From Amoebophrya sp. A120 (taxonomy: Eukaryota; Sar; Dinophyceae; Syndiniales; Amoebophryaceae), in contig CAJINV010000006.1 of the NCBI GenBank assembly GCA_905178155.1, positions 2,297,700 through 2,361,699 of the forward strand: a stretch of DNA of 64,000 nucleotides, given 5' to 3'. Positions 45,701-55,600 of this stretch are shown piece by piece (within the stretch, counting starts at the first letter, position 1; each line of letters begins with the position of its first letter). The position numbers and the translations under genes are program-made. The notes under the pieces were generated by a model. That model did not search any database, was not told where the DNA came from, and saw only the letters and a program-made list of their open reading frames with translations.

Positions 45701-48700
45701 TGCAAAAGTATCTGGGTCTGGAAGAATCCGAACTTGTGATGCTGCATTTGGATTCCAAAAAAATCTGTATTGCATAAGCAGCAAAGGGAGTGCAATTTTG
45801 GCTACGCGGAGAGGGCATTTGCCATGCGGAATAGGCATCGCAGAGCCCTCAAAAAGTCTGTGATGCTAGGGCATGCATCACAGACATCATGGCCCATGCA
45901 AAACGTGCATGACAAGTCTCAGAATCTTCCAGACCCAGACATTTTTACATTTGATATCTCCACTTTGGAGGCAATTGTCTGGACGGGGGTGGGGGTCGAA
46001 CCCGCAGAAATCGTGGTGCAGAATGATTCTCACGTTCTCCACACCGAGTACTGGATTCTTGTCCACACCGGCAACGAACTTCCCGCTGCTGGACACGTGG
46101 ATTCTTCTCGCCTCGATTTGCGTGTTGGACACGAGTTCCAAATAACCGTCGACGGTGATGAAACTGCTATGACACTGCACGACTCCCCATTCCCCTCATT
46201 TGTCATGTGAAATACCAAATCCAGGCTGTGCCTCTTGGCACTGCTTGCATGACAAACAAATCCGGAAGCCCAAACAGTACTACACTCGTCCTGGGCAACT
46301 TTGTCATGCAAAACCGGCATTCTTGCTGACGCTTGTATTGCCGTAGTTCATGCCATACAAATGAGGGGGAGGGGGAGTGGTGTACTCCCATAACTGCCCG
46401 CACAGCGCGTGAAGACGTCCCCGGACTGGAAAATCACGCACTCGTCGCGGGCGATCCGTATCAACTGCAAATATCGATCTGGGTCTGTGTAATTATTGCG
46501 AGATTTGTCATGCTAGTCTAGCATGTCTCTGAACTTTGTATTGCGCGGCCGCAAAGCGCTTCTGTTCTTGCCTGTCATGCAAAAACGCAGTTTCTCATGC
46601 GGGGTACGCAAATCAGAATCACGGAAAAACTTGTCATGCTTGGCAGCGCATCAGAGTGTGCTCACTATTTGTTCCTTTCTTGCATCACAAGTTTCCAGAC
46701 CCAGACATATTTGCAGTGGATAACCCGACAAGTGTGCCAATTCCCCGCACTGTAAATCATCCTTGCGCAGTTCCGTTTCAGCTCGTTATCAACCACGACC
46801 TCGGGCTCGGGGGCGGCAGTGGTTATTATAGTTGGGCGACTGGTGGTCGTAGCAACGACTACAGGTATAATCGTTGGGTTCCTCGTCTCAGTGGTCGAGC
46901 CAGTGTCTATAATAGTTGGGGTATCAAATGCAAAAATGTCTGGGTCTGGAAGGATTGGAACTTGTCATGCGATTTCTGGAACAGGCAAAAATTTGTGTTG
47001 CATAAGCACCAAAAACTTCCCATTTCTTGCTACGAGGCCTGTGCAAAACCTGTAATGCTTTTGCGTGCATTAGAGACCAGTTGCGTGATCCAGCAGATAC
47101 ATGACAAACTCCTGCAATCTTCCAGACCCAGACATTTTTGCATTCGATATGGGGTTCTCGTCGTGGTGCTTGGACGTACTTGTGGCAATTTTCCTGGGGG
47201 GGCGCGAGTCGTGGTTCTTGGGGTCGTGGTGACCACGAGAGGATTTGCGGTATTGACAGTAGTCCCCGTCGTCGTGTCTTTCAGTAGATTCTGTCCGGGA
47301 CTCGTGGTGGTCTCTGGAATATGCAACTGTGAGGATCGAAATTGACAAAATCGAAAAGTTTGTCATGCATCAAATGCACGACGCGAAATACGTGTGTTGC
47401 AGAGCAGGCAAGTGAGGCCGATTGTAAGCCTGTTTGGGGTTATAGCTCGCGCTGCTAAAGCAGCATGAGAGAATCAGCCTTCTTTGCCTAAACAGCATTA
47501 CAAACTGGATTTGCACACCACCAGAATTTGTCATGCGCCACTTAGAAACTGAGTTCGAACTGGAATCCATTTTATGCATGGCAAATCATTTTGATTTTGT
47601 CAATTTCGATTCTGACACTTCCATACGGAACTGGGTATTCGTATTGTCCTTGCCCGGCACTGCCTTCTACTTCTTCGCCGCTTGCACCAGGAAGATGCTG
47701 ATTTGCAGTTGCACCAATCGCGTTGGCCTCTCCTCCGGTGGCCGGTAGTTGTTCTTGTACGCGCGTGTTTCTACTTTCCTCCTCCCCCCCGTAGCAAAAC
47801 GCGCAGGCCTGCGCCTCTCCCGGCTCACGAGGACGCGGCATGGTGACCAATTTGTCACTCTTAGACGGCTCCCGGTACAGTTCCCCCGTGGTTCTCATTT
47901 GTTCAGGCATGTTATTATCGCCCGACGGCGGTGGTCGTGTGACGCCATCTACATAACGACTCGCAGGTACTAGTACGGCTGCACCAGATCGTCCCGCTGC
48001 GCGTCCTCCTAGGTAGGCTTTTGCGTGATGCGCTGCTGGATTAGGATTTTTGGTACTCTCGTTTACGATTTCTTGTTGACCACGCCCAAGACCTGCTACC
48101 TCCTCGCGCACTCCTGCAACTTCTGAACTAGGACTCGGAAGAGCCACTTTATCATCATCAATCTTCACGACCTCCGGAAAGAATTGGCTACTTCCATGAT
48201 CTCGTCGGGGACTCAAAATCATTATCTCTTCGTACCACGCACTTCTCTGTGCAAGTGGAAACGCGACACACGAGAATTCCCGCATGGAGCACTGAAACTT
48301 CGTGCACATATTCTGCATCTGCTGTGGTTCTGGCGTTTCGCCCACGTGGTCCGGTAGAAGTTCTTGAGGCACCAGCCCCAGCGGCTCTGACGAGGGGACC
48401 AACGATGTTGATCCGTGTGCTGGCCTTTTCATCCGCCCTCTGATTGCGCACTTTTCGAGACAGGCTTTGCACGAAGATTCTTTTGCAATTTCATCCTCGA
48501 GACTGTGCATCCTGTCCTTTTCCATCGGAGACAAAAAAGGACCGGCGATCGTGGTCGTGGCCATGGGTTGCACTTTTTTTTCGGTTGCGTCTGCAATAGT
48601 CGAGGGCAGCTGCACAGGGCGGGCCGTACGAAAGTATTCGGAATTTGTTCTTCCGGTCGTCGTGTCTTGTTCTCCTGATGTAATCGAAAAGACATCGACG

Positions 48701-49170
48701 TCGTCTTTGCTCCTGGGGCCGTAGTCCACCAACAACCGGGGCTTGTTCTCTACAACTTCTACCTGCGCAAAGGATCCTGGTCCGTCTCCTTGACCTTGTC
48801 CTTCCAGACCCGATAATTTCTGTGCCGCATGTAGTTTATGGTTTTCTTGATGTTCCCCGCCCCGCTGGTGCGTTTGTTTGTGCAGAAACGTCGACGTGCT
48901 CGATGTGTAGTGGCTTTGACTTCTTTCCCGACCCCGGTCAAATACACCAGGAGTGGCCTCTTTACGAGGATCAACAGCTTCGTCACCTTTTGTTCTGCGA
49001 GCAGGAGTCGAACCTGCTGTATTAACTAATGTCCTAACATTTTTCTTCTTGCTTATTGTTTTCAACGGCCGCTGCACTAGCGTTAGAGCCACGGGAAAAC
49101 AAGAGGAGAGGGAGTCCAAATAAAGACACCAGAAAGAAATTATGCGAAACCAAAAGCAAAGAGCATTCAT
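39771..49170 (-). CDS. Secreted G8-domain / parallel beta-helix protein (fibrocystin-L/CEMIP-like)
   Basis: Twenty-one exons from ATG 49170 (signal-like MNALCFWFRIISFWCLYL) to the stop at 39771. Corrected length is 4503 nt, about 1500 residues. Exons: 49170-47626, 47319-47150, 46921-46723, 46458-46393, 46167-45957, 45693-45605, 45352-45199, 44926-44847, 44580-44525, 44297-43708, 43557-43463, 43201-43156, 42894-42855, 42702-42658, 42364-42296, 42032-41965, 41813-41735, 41338-41323, 41060-41017, 40861-40174 and 40023-39771. After a Ser/Gly/Glu-rich N-terminal half and a Thr-rich linker comes a G8-type domain: ITVDGYLEL, EGGIVRLYGRPKTSW, QWAKTMTVL and DNWQVGDSIVVAATGG. Next is AEVGNLSRGIVITG, typical of fibrocystin-L/CEMIP proteins, then right-handed beta-helix repeats (NALVDQNVVVNVRGVSLYV, NNVLSNNFLVC, GRFEDNSFHNNNGFG). 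G8 proteins elsewhere are extracellular and some act on glycans. No C-terminal membrane helix is seen. Confidence 0.85.
40024..40173. mobile_element. Introner family A
   Basis: TATCCTGTGCAAAAGTATCG to GATGCTTCTGCATTTCATA; TSD cggct/cggcg. Last intron of the G8 gene, frame kept (FEYAERTLEP). Confidence 0.9.
40862..41016. mobile_element. Introner family A
   Basis: TATCCTGTGCAAAAGTATCG to GATGCTTTTGCAATTCATA; TSD ctgcc. Frame kept (GPGGSGHVEF). Confidence 0.9.
41061..41322. mobile_element. Introner family B beside a 16-nt exon
   Basis: TATCAAATGTAAAAATGTCT to TTTTTACATTTGATA; TSD aaaag. Only 16 bp separate it from element 41339-41734. Confidence 0.95.
41339..41734. mobile_element. Introner, rare long family K
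   Basis: Inverted repeat GAGAAAAAAGCTGCTAAG versus GAGAAGAAAGCTGCTAGC; ends TATCCCA and ATCATA; TSD ccggc/ccgac. At 396 bp it is the longest simple element, with an unusual interior repeating GCGGATAGGATTTT twice. Removal joins PFCR to DCLFMANN in frame. Confidence 0.8.
41814..41964. mobile_element. Introner family A
   Basis: TATCCTGTGCAAAAGTATCG to CGATACTTTTGCACTGCATA; TSD cgtaa/cgtag. Frame kept (FENYVAFGN). Confidence 0.9.
42033..42295. mobile_element. Introner family B
   Basis: TATCAAATGTAAAAATGTCT to ATATTTGCAATCCATA; TSD caaag. Separates two beta-helix exons. Confidence 0.9.
42365..42657. mobile_element. Introner family C
   Basis: TATCGCATTCAAAAACATCC to GTTTTTACATAGGATA; TSD cgagc. 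Confidence 0.9.
42703..42854. mobile_element. Introner family A
   Basis: TATGCATTGCAAAAGTATCG to CGATACTTTTGCACAAGATA; TSD acctt. Confidence 0.9.
42895..43155. mobile_element. Introner family B
   Basis: TATGGATTGCAAAAATGTCT to TTTTTGCGTTTCGTA; TSD gccga/cccga. Confidence 0.9.
43202..43462. mobile_element. Introner family B
   Basis: TATCAAACGCAAATATGTCA to ATATTTGCAGTGGATA; TSD tcccg. A 46-bp exon (FEDNSFHNNNGFG) lies between it and 42895-43155. Confidence 0.9.
43558..43707. mobile_element. Introner family A
   Basis: TATGCTGTGCAAAAGCATCG to CGATACTTTTGCAATGCATA; TSD cgttt/cgttc. Confidence 0.9.
44298..44524. mobile_element. Introner family D
   Basis: TATCCCACGAAAAAAGTGCT to CAGTTTTTTTCCTGCGATA; TSD cccgc. 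Frame kept (HRMRRGKWIR). Confidence 0.95.
44581..44846. mobile_element. Introner family B
   Basis: TATCAAATGCAAAAAAGTGG to ATATTTGCATTTGATA; TSD tcgag. Frame kept (PQCSRNYCK). Confidence 0.95.
44927..45198. mobile_element. Introner family B
   Basis: TATCGAATGCAAAAATGTCT to CTTTTGCATTTCATA; TSD cgact. Frame kept (QLTKVDRIYN). Confidence 0.95.
45353..45604. mobile_element. Introner family B inside the G8 domain
   Basis: TATCAACTGTAAAAATGTGT to TTTTTACATTTGGTA; TSD cattg. Removal rebuilds EDSPQWAKTMTVL. Confidence 0.95.
45694..45956. mobile_element. Introner family B, inverted relative of 9510-9775
   Basis: TATCAAATGCAAAAGTATCT to TTTTTACATTTGATA; TSD tcccc/tctcc. Internally the reverse complement of the 9510, 19873 and 36654 copies. 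Frame kept (CLQSGELMSE). Confidence 0.95.
46168..46392. mobile_element. Introner family F
   Basis: TATGACACTGCACGACTCCC to GTGGTGTACTCCCATA; TSD actgc. Frame kept (CAGSFITVDG). Confidence 0.95.
46459..46722. mobile_element. Introner family B
   Basis: TATCAACTGCAAATATCGAT to ATATTTGCAGTGGATA; TSD atccg/acccg. Frame kept (WHTCRVARDEC). Confidence 0.9.
46922..47149. mobile_element. Introner family B
   Basis: TATCAAATGCAAAAATGTCT to TTTTTGCATTCGATA; TSD tgggg. Frame kept (TTTRTPTIID). Confidence 0.95.
47320..47625. mobile_element. Introner, rare family J
   Basis: Long inverted repeat of about 39 bp centred on ATCGAAATTGACAAAATC; ends TATGCAACTG and ACTTCCATA; TSD tggaa/cggaa. Removal joins YPVP to ETTTSPGQ in frame. 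Only copy in the window. Confidence 0.9.
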
Positions 49171-50221
49171 GATCGAGGAAACAAAGAGGAGGTAGGAGAA
49201 ATGTACTATCTGTAGAATGGATTTCTAATTCTAAGCTTAGAAGGTGAAGGTCTTGTGCCAAGAAGGATCGTGCATGACTCAGGTGGGGGTGCTGGAGTGT
49301 ACTTATTAATTTATGGTACTTCTGCTCCAACTTGTGGCTCACGACGAATTTTAAGTGCTGCAATTTTATCACACTAAACACATGCTTACGCCGGACACGG
49401 ACTCGCCGGAAGCCTAGATGACTGAAGCAGACACGCGTTGTGAAGCGTTACGGAATAGCAGCGCACCGACGAGAGGGAAAATCTTCACAACACAAGTAGA
49501 CATCAGATCAAAGGCGGTTTGTTCGATTTGTCAAGTGCAACGATTGGCGCACGATTGAAGAAAGCGTACGAGTGTTTCTTGTGACTTTCTTGTACGACGA
49601 GGATAACTAGTGTAACGGACGTTGCCAAGAGCGTGCCAACACAGGCCAGCCATAGAAATCTTCCATCAGACGAGAGCAGAGCGCTGGTACAATACGCTTA
49701 TCAAGGACGGAGGACGACAGGACGACGGCAAGGAGAAGATTTCTATTTCAAGATATGAAGAGGAACAAGCAGGAGAGCAGAGAAACAAACTAACAAGAGC
49801 CTCAGCACCGTTTTTCTCCTTCTTGGGAGATCCTCAATGCTGGCTTATTTCGGTTGCACGAATACAAATTGAAAAAACTTTGGGTACCTGCGAATATAAA
49901 GTTTCAGTACGCGTGGGAGGGCGCATAAATAGCTACTTTCTCCTTCTATCCAAGGAGCCGTGCGCGACAGTTTCTGTTCTGAATTTGCTCCTTTCACAGG
50001 CCGCAAGAGAACACCAGGGTGGCATTCATAGAAAGCTGTGAAATTGAAATGTGATGAAGATATCGTAATGGGGAGGGACAATTGAACCCGAAAGACGTAT
50101 AGGCACCACAAGATCACGAGCTCTGCCGAGGCTGCACACCATTTTTGTTCCTTTTACTGTATTGTAACCATTCTACTGCAACACATCCAACCCTAATCTT
50201 TTCGGTTTCTTCATACTATTC
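49171..50221. other. Intergenic
   Basis: Contains a 139-codon plus-strand frame (49622-50041) that would be the only plus-strand gene; it has no known motif, so I leave it uncalled. Confidence 0.5.
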
Positions 50222-51520
50222 TCAAATCCGATCGTAATCCCCTGTTCTGTCCGCAAACGCCTCGCTGCCACAGCAGAAGACGTAAAAGAAAACGGCGCCG
50301 AGAAGGAAAAATACGAAGAACCCAAAAAGCGCCAGGTGGAGTAGGTGACACACACAGGAGCTATCTATATCTTCGTTTTCATCTATCATTTCCTCGCTGC
50401 GCCCTGAATTTTTGGATGATGCTGTAGTTCCACCCGTGTTCTTCGTCCCGAGGTCGGTCGTTGTTTCACTACTGCTCAAAGGGGGTGTTGCCGCGCCCTC
50501 GGGCAGTTGAAAGGCTGGATTTGCTTGCGGAGGCGGGGGCTTTTTTGTTGTACCACTGCTCTCCGGTGGCTCCGACCCCGGCGCGCCAGGGTTGTTTTCC
50601 ATGGTACCGCCAAAAATGAAGGGGTCTTGGGGCGAACCGGGCTGCTTGTTCTTGGTGGCACCGGAACGACGTCCTCGCGTTTGTTCTACAACAACTCGGT
50701 TGGTCGTAGTTCTACTTGATTCAGACTCTCCGACTTTCAACAAAATCTGCTGCTTTTCGCTCGTACTTCGACTAGCAATGGAGGACCTGCTCCGTGTAGA
50801 AAAGAACCTCGTCTTACCACTTGTTTCCGTTTGAGAAAAAGAGCTGCTGGTGCTGGTACTCTTCCTGCTTGGCTCCCCCGGGTGGTCATCGTCTTGCGGA
50901 CTACGGATACGATCCTGCCCTTGAAGATCATGGGCTCGGTTTGTCAGTGAAGCATGAGCCGTGAGGTCGTCGACCCTTGATGTCTCTACTGAATCATTTG
51001 ATTTGGATTTATGGTCATGGGATGCTCCCTGCAGGAAAAACCCGAGCACTGTTCTTGGCCGCCCACGGCGCTGCTCCTCCCGTTGCAAATTTTTGCGCCG
51101 AAGTTTCTCAAATCGAAAGTCCGCTATGAGTCGGTCCGCTGTTTGATGTTCTGGTGAAGATGTCGCGCTCGCGCCTACTGCACCTTGTATTGGTGGTGCT
51201 GGTGCCGCGTCGTGTTGCATCAACCCGATGTGTGCTTTTCTTTCTGACTGTTCAAGAATCGACGACGCAGCTCTTGCTGTCGACTTCGCTCGTTGTTCCT
51301 GAGATTGTTCTTGCTCGTCTTTCGCTCTTCGCCGCCCGCTCTGACTGGTGCTCGTGCTGGTGCTCGCCGTCCCAACACTCTTCTGCTTGAATACCGCGAC
51401 GGCACTTATGGTTGGTGTTATGACCACCCCGGAGCGGGCGCAGAAATAAAAAACTGCCGCGACCACGGTTCTTGCGGTAGAACGGCGCAGAAGTTCTTGC
51501 TTGGGTAGATAAGCCAACAT
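50222..51520 (-). CDS. 432-aa membrane protein, single exon, unknown function
   Basis: One uninterrupted ORF, notable as the only sizeable gene here without an introner. Near the N-terminus lies a hydrophobic stretch (ARTVVAAVFYFCARSGVVI) that could be a signal or anchor. The centre is Arg/Ser/Gln-rich low complexity, followed by a Pro/Thr/Ser-rich segment. Close to the C-terminus is a strong membrane helix (LLHLALFGFFVFFLLGAVFF) with flanking cysteines, then a short tail. No family is recognised. The position between two genes packed with introners makes it a useful comparison. Confidence 0.7.
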   Translation of the reverse strand: MLAYLPKQELLRRSTARTVVAAVFYFCARSGVVITPTISAVAVFKQKSVGTASTSTSTSQSGRRRAKDEQEQSQEQRAKSTARAASSILEQSERKAHIGLMQHDAAPAPPIQGAVGASATSSPEHQTADRLIADFRFEKLRRKNLQREEQRRGRPRTVLGFFLQGASHDHKSKSNDSVETSRVDDLTAHASLTNRAHDLQGQDRIRSPQDDDHPGEPSRKSTSTSSSFSQTETSGKTRFFSTRSRSSIASRSTSEKQQILLKVGESESSRTTTNRVVVEQTRGRRSGATKNKQPGSPQDPFIFGGTMENNPGAPGSEPPESSGTTKKPPPPQANPAFQLPEGAATPPLSSSETTTDLGTKNTGGTTASSKNSGRSEEMIDENEDIDSSCVCHLLHLALFGFFVFFLLGAVFFYVFCCGSEAFADRTGDYDRI

Positions 51521-52627
51521 CTTCCTCGGAAACCTACTTGTAGTATGAGTATGTAATATTAAGGACTACTTACTGCTGCAACAGAAATTGGCCTGGTCAT
51601 TCTTCGAAAAGATCGTGTGTTAAAGAAACTCCTAGCATATTACCTACACAGCACTTGTGTCCTACTTAATCCTGATCGTGCAGTAGGCCGTGTTAGTAAA
51701 GATGAATGACTAAAAACTGCGACGAATCATCGCCATATTCTTGCTAGCAACTGCAACATAAGGTTAAGGGAAGGACTGCTAGGGGCTCACTGTTATTCCT
51801 TTCAAGTTCTATATGTTTTCCTGTGACGCCACGACAACGAGTCGTCTTGTTCATAGCCGACTAAAATGGAACGGAACTACTATTGACGCCACGACAACGA
51901 GTCGGATTAATGTTCTTGCACTTGCATGCTGTGTACTTTTTGATTTGCACGATCGATTTCGTCAGCTGATGACGAGAGGAACCAGGGGTTGCAAACAACG
52001 AAACAGAACGACAAAACGAAAGAGCCGCACGAGCAGAGTAATATGAAGCACGACCACGACACGGTGAGGTATATAAATATTTGAGGGACGAAGAGCGGCC
52101 AGATCATACGATAAGTTCGACAAACACAAAAAGGAGCAAGCCGCGCAGGAGAAAAAGAAAAAGAACATCAGAAGCACCAGATATAGTGTCACTTCACAAA
52201 GATTCTACTCAAGAAAAATTCTCCCGGTGCACGCTCAGGTGGCATAGGATCTAGGGTGGATTTATTAATGCCTTGCTTCGTATGTTGAACCTTTACCTTC
52301 TGTCAGGGGGGAAATACTAGAATAAATGGATTTCAACTACTTTCTAGAAGGAACAGAAACTCAATCACAGTGTGGGGCGGGGAGTCGCAGTAGTAGATCA
52401 TCATCATACGCACTTGAGAACTGGGGTGGGTCTACGAGGTACAGAAATTAAAAAAAAAACAAGAACAACTACAAAGCATATTACAGCTACAGGAGGAAAA
52501 GCAAAACAAAGACAAAAAGTTGACGTTGAGCATCATATTGAAATAAACAAAAATGTGGTAGTACAGTGGGTCGAAAGAGCATCCTGCTCGCAGGTATTTT
52601 TATGCGTCCATTTTTGTTCCACTCTCC
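51521..52627. other. Intergenic with a 21-bp direct repeat
   Basis: No gene seen. A 21-bp sequence (TGACGCCACGACAACGAGTC plus G) occurs at 51824-51844 and again at 51884-51904, exactly 60 bp apart. Confidence 0.6.
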
Positions 52628-55600
52628 TCAACCTTCGCCCAAATCAGGGGTCGGCCGGCTGTTGTCCGTGCTCCTTGGCGCGGCCATCAGAGGCGGTTCT
52701 TCTGACATTGGCGCCACTTGCGAGGCCCTGGTAGCTCCCGCAGAAGTGGTCCCGCCAACCTGCGACGCCCTCGTCGTCCCAGCACCTCCACCAGCAACAC
52801 TGTGGCGCGAGGCCGCGGTCTGCGAAGCCCGTTGTTCCTCTCTTTTCGATATGGAATGTAAAAGTGTCTGGGTCTGGAAGCTTGGAACTTGTAATGCTAG
52901 CTTTCCATACCTAGAAAATCTGTATTGCACTATAACCAACAAAAGTCGCAGCCTCTTTTGTCATGTTGGGAAGCTAAGGGCTGGGCGTCCCTGTCGTTCT
53001 GTAAACCTTAAAACGGTAGCCACTTACTCGACAAACTCTAAATAGAATAAGTTTGGACAAAGTGATCACTACCGAGAGACAACAACAAAATAAAGGCTCC
53101 TGGGACGGCAGCCTCTTTTGTCATGCAAAACCGCAGTTTGTCATTCGGATTGCCTACGAGAAAGCGTTTTGGGAAGTTGTCATGCCGGATTGCATTCGGA
53201 AGTGTTTTGTTTCATCATGCACATTTTAGCACCACAAGTTTCCAGACCCAGACATTTTTGCATTTCCTATTCGAAGGGCTTTTCGACATCTCGGAACTGC
53301 GTTTGTTCATCTCCGAGGTCCGTTTTTTTGACGCCTGGCGACTGGATCGACCAGACGAGGCATTGTTTGCCCCCGCCTGATATGCATTGCAAATATGTCT
53401 GGGTCTGGAAACTTGTAATGCTAAAAGTGAATGATAGACGCACTGCAATACGCAGCTATGCATGACAAATTTTTTGGCTGCCATGTCTTACTTATTCCGC
53501 ATGGCAAACTGCGTTTTTGCATGACAGGTAAGAGGGCCTTTTCGTGCCTATGCAACACAGATTCTCGAGTCATGCCAGAAAAGCATGACAAACTTGCAGT
53601 CTTCCAGACCCAGACATTTTTGCATTTGATACTTCAGAGTGGGAAGAGTGGCTGTGGTGTGCGGATTTATTCATTTGCGAGGTGCGTTTGCTGGAGCGCG
53701 ATTTCCGGCTACTTCTTCCTCCCGAGGATTTCATAGCGTTCTTAATGGCGTCGCCGAAGGCTATCATTTGTAAAAACGTCGACGTCCCCACCCCACAGTT
53801 GTAATGCAATTCTGCATACTGAAGACGTTTCTCATGCGGAGCCCAATGAGAAGCATTTTCTAGTTGTGTTTCGGAGTTTGTCATGCTCCAATCAGCATGA
53901 TGTGCTAGGTTTGTGAAGATGCTGGTGAACTACCTAAACGAGATGACACTACGAGGCCAGACTTGTCATGCGCAACAACCAAGCCTCGTGGATTATTTGT
54001 CTAGCAGATTACCCATCTTGACTATGGGGTGGAGACGTTTTTACACAGGATAAAGGCTGCGCCGTCCTCTAGGATGTTCACCGAACTCTCCAGGCGCTGT
54101 CGCTCCATCTTCTCTTGCTTTTCCGTCAGCGTGGCCAGCTGCTTTTTCAACACGGAGACCCGCTCGTTCCGGCTCTTCCTGTATCCTGTGCAAAAGTATC
54201 CGATACTCGTAGCAATCGCAATACTGCATGACAAATCTTCAATCTTAAAGTAAATCCGCATTACAAATTTTATTCCTGATTCTGAGGATGAAATTCAAAT
54301 TTGTAATGCAGTTTAATACGAGTACACGATAGTTTTGCAATTCATATCCTGCCCTCGTGCGTGCTCCCGAAGGCCAGGGAATTCATCATGGCCGAGGTCA
54401 TCGACTTTTGCTGCTCGGACCGCAAGTCTTGCAGCTCCTTTTTCAGACCGTCAATCTCCTTCGCCAGGGCCTCCTCCCGTGGATCGATGCCCCGACTGAC
54501 CAGCAGGGCAGATTTGCTGCGGCCCGCGAGGCTCTTATCCGGCTTCCCGTCATCACCCATAACCAAATGCTCGCTCTTCCTCCGAACGACTTGCCGATCC
54601 ACCTCACAGCATATCCTGTGCAAAAGTATCGCACTCGTAGTTGTAGTCGCATTTTTGCACGACAAACCTCTTTTTCAAGGTAAATCAGCATGAGAAATTC
54701 CATTCGTCATGCTGAGCAAATTTGTAATGCGATTACTACTAGTACGATACTTTTGCAGTTCATACAGCACCAGGCGCAACAGCATTTTATCGGGATCACG
54801 ACGAAAAGGACGACCAAGATATGCATTGCAAACATGTCTGGGTCTGGAAACTTGTAATGCTGAATGATCATGATTGACTGTGCCTTTGAGTGCATTGCAG
54901 CATGACAAATGTTTCAAACGCTCTCTCATGCGCAGAACGCATTACAAACTGCGCTTTTGCAGGACGAAAGTGTGGCGCTTTGTGTGCTGCCTATGCAATA
55001 CAGATTTTTTAGGAATGCGAAACATGCAATACAGGTTCAACCTTCCAGACCCAGACATATTTGCATTTGATACAAGAGGAAGATGAGCAAAAACCCGAGC
55101 AGGGTTCCGAGGATCATCATGCAGTACCAGTTGTATCCTGAGCAAAAGCGCCCCCGCCTCATAGCTAACATGAGAAATCTGCTAAACAAATCAGCCAGCT
55201 TTGGTTGTTGCGCATGACAAGTTTCGCCTCGCAGTGTGATCCTGTTTAGCTTGTTCAGCAGCATCACAGACCTAGCCTATTGTGCTGATTTGAGCATTAC
55301 AAATTCCACACCACGGCTAGAAAATGCCTGTCATCGGGCTCCGCATGAGAAACCTTCTGAGCCTGGGGACGTTTTCACACAGGATAAGTTGCAGCTTTTT
55401 CCCTTCTCCTCCATACTTTGGTCGTAACTCCGGATTCCCGCGGGAACGGTTCTTCCATCCGGGTATTGATAGTGGTACTCCTTCGAATCGTATCGCAACA
55501 AAAAGTGTTACAGTATACACATTGTGTTGCAGGAGCCGCAAGACAGTAGACAACCTTTGCCATGCAAGAAATGGTTGCGAACTTCATTTCGTACGTGTTT

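Noticed and set aside
49622-50041. Plus-strand 139-codon frame
   Set aside because: No motif, no neighbour on the same strand, and composition like the surrounding spacer.
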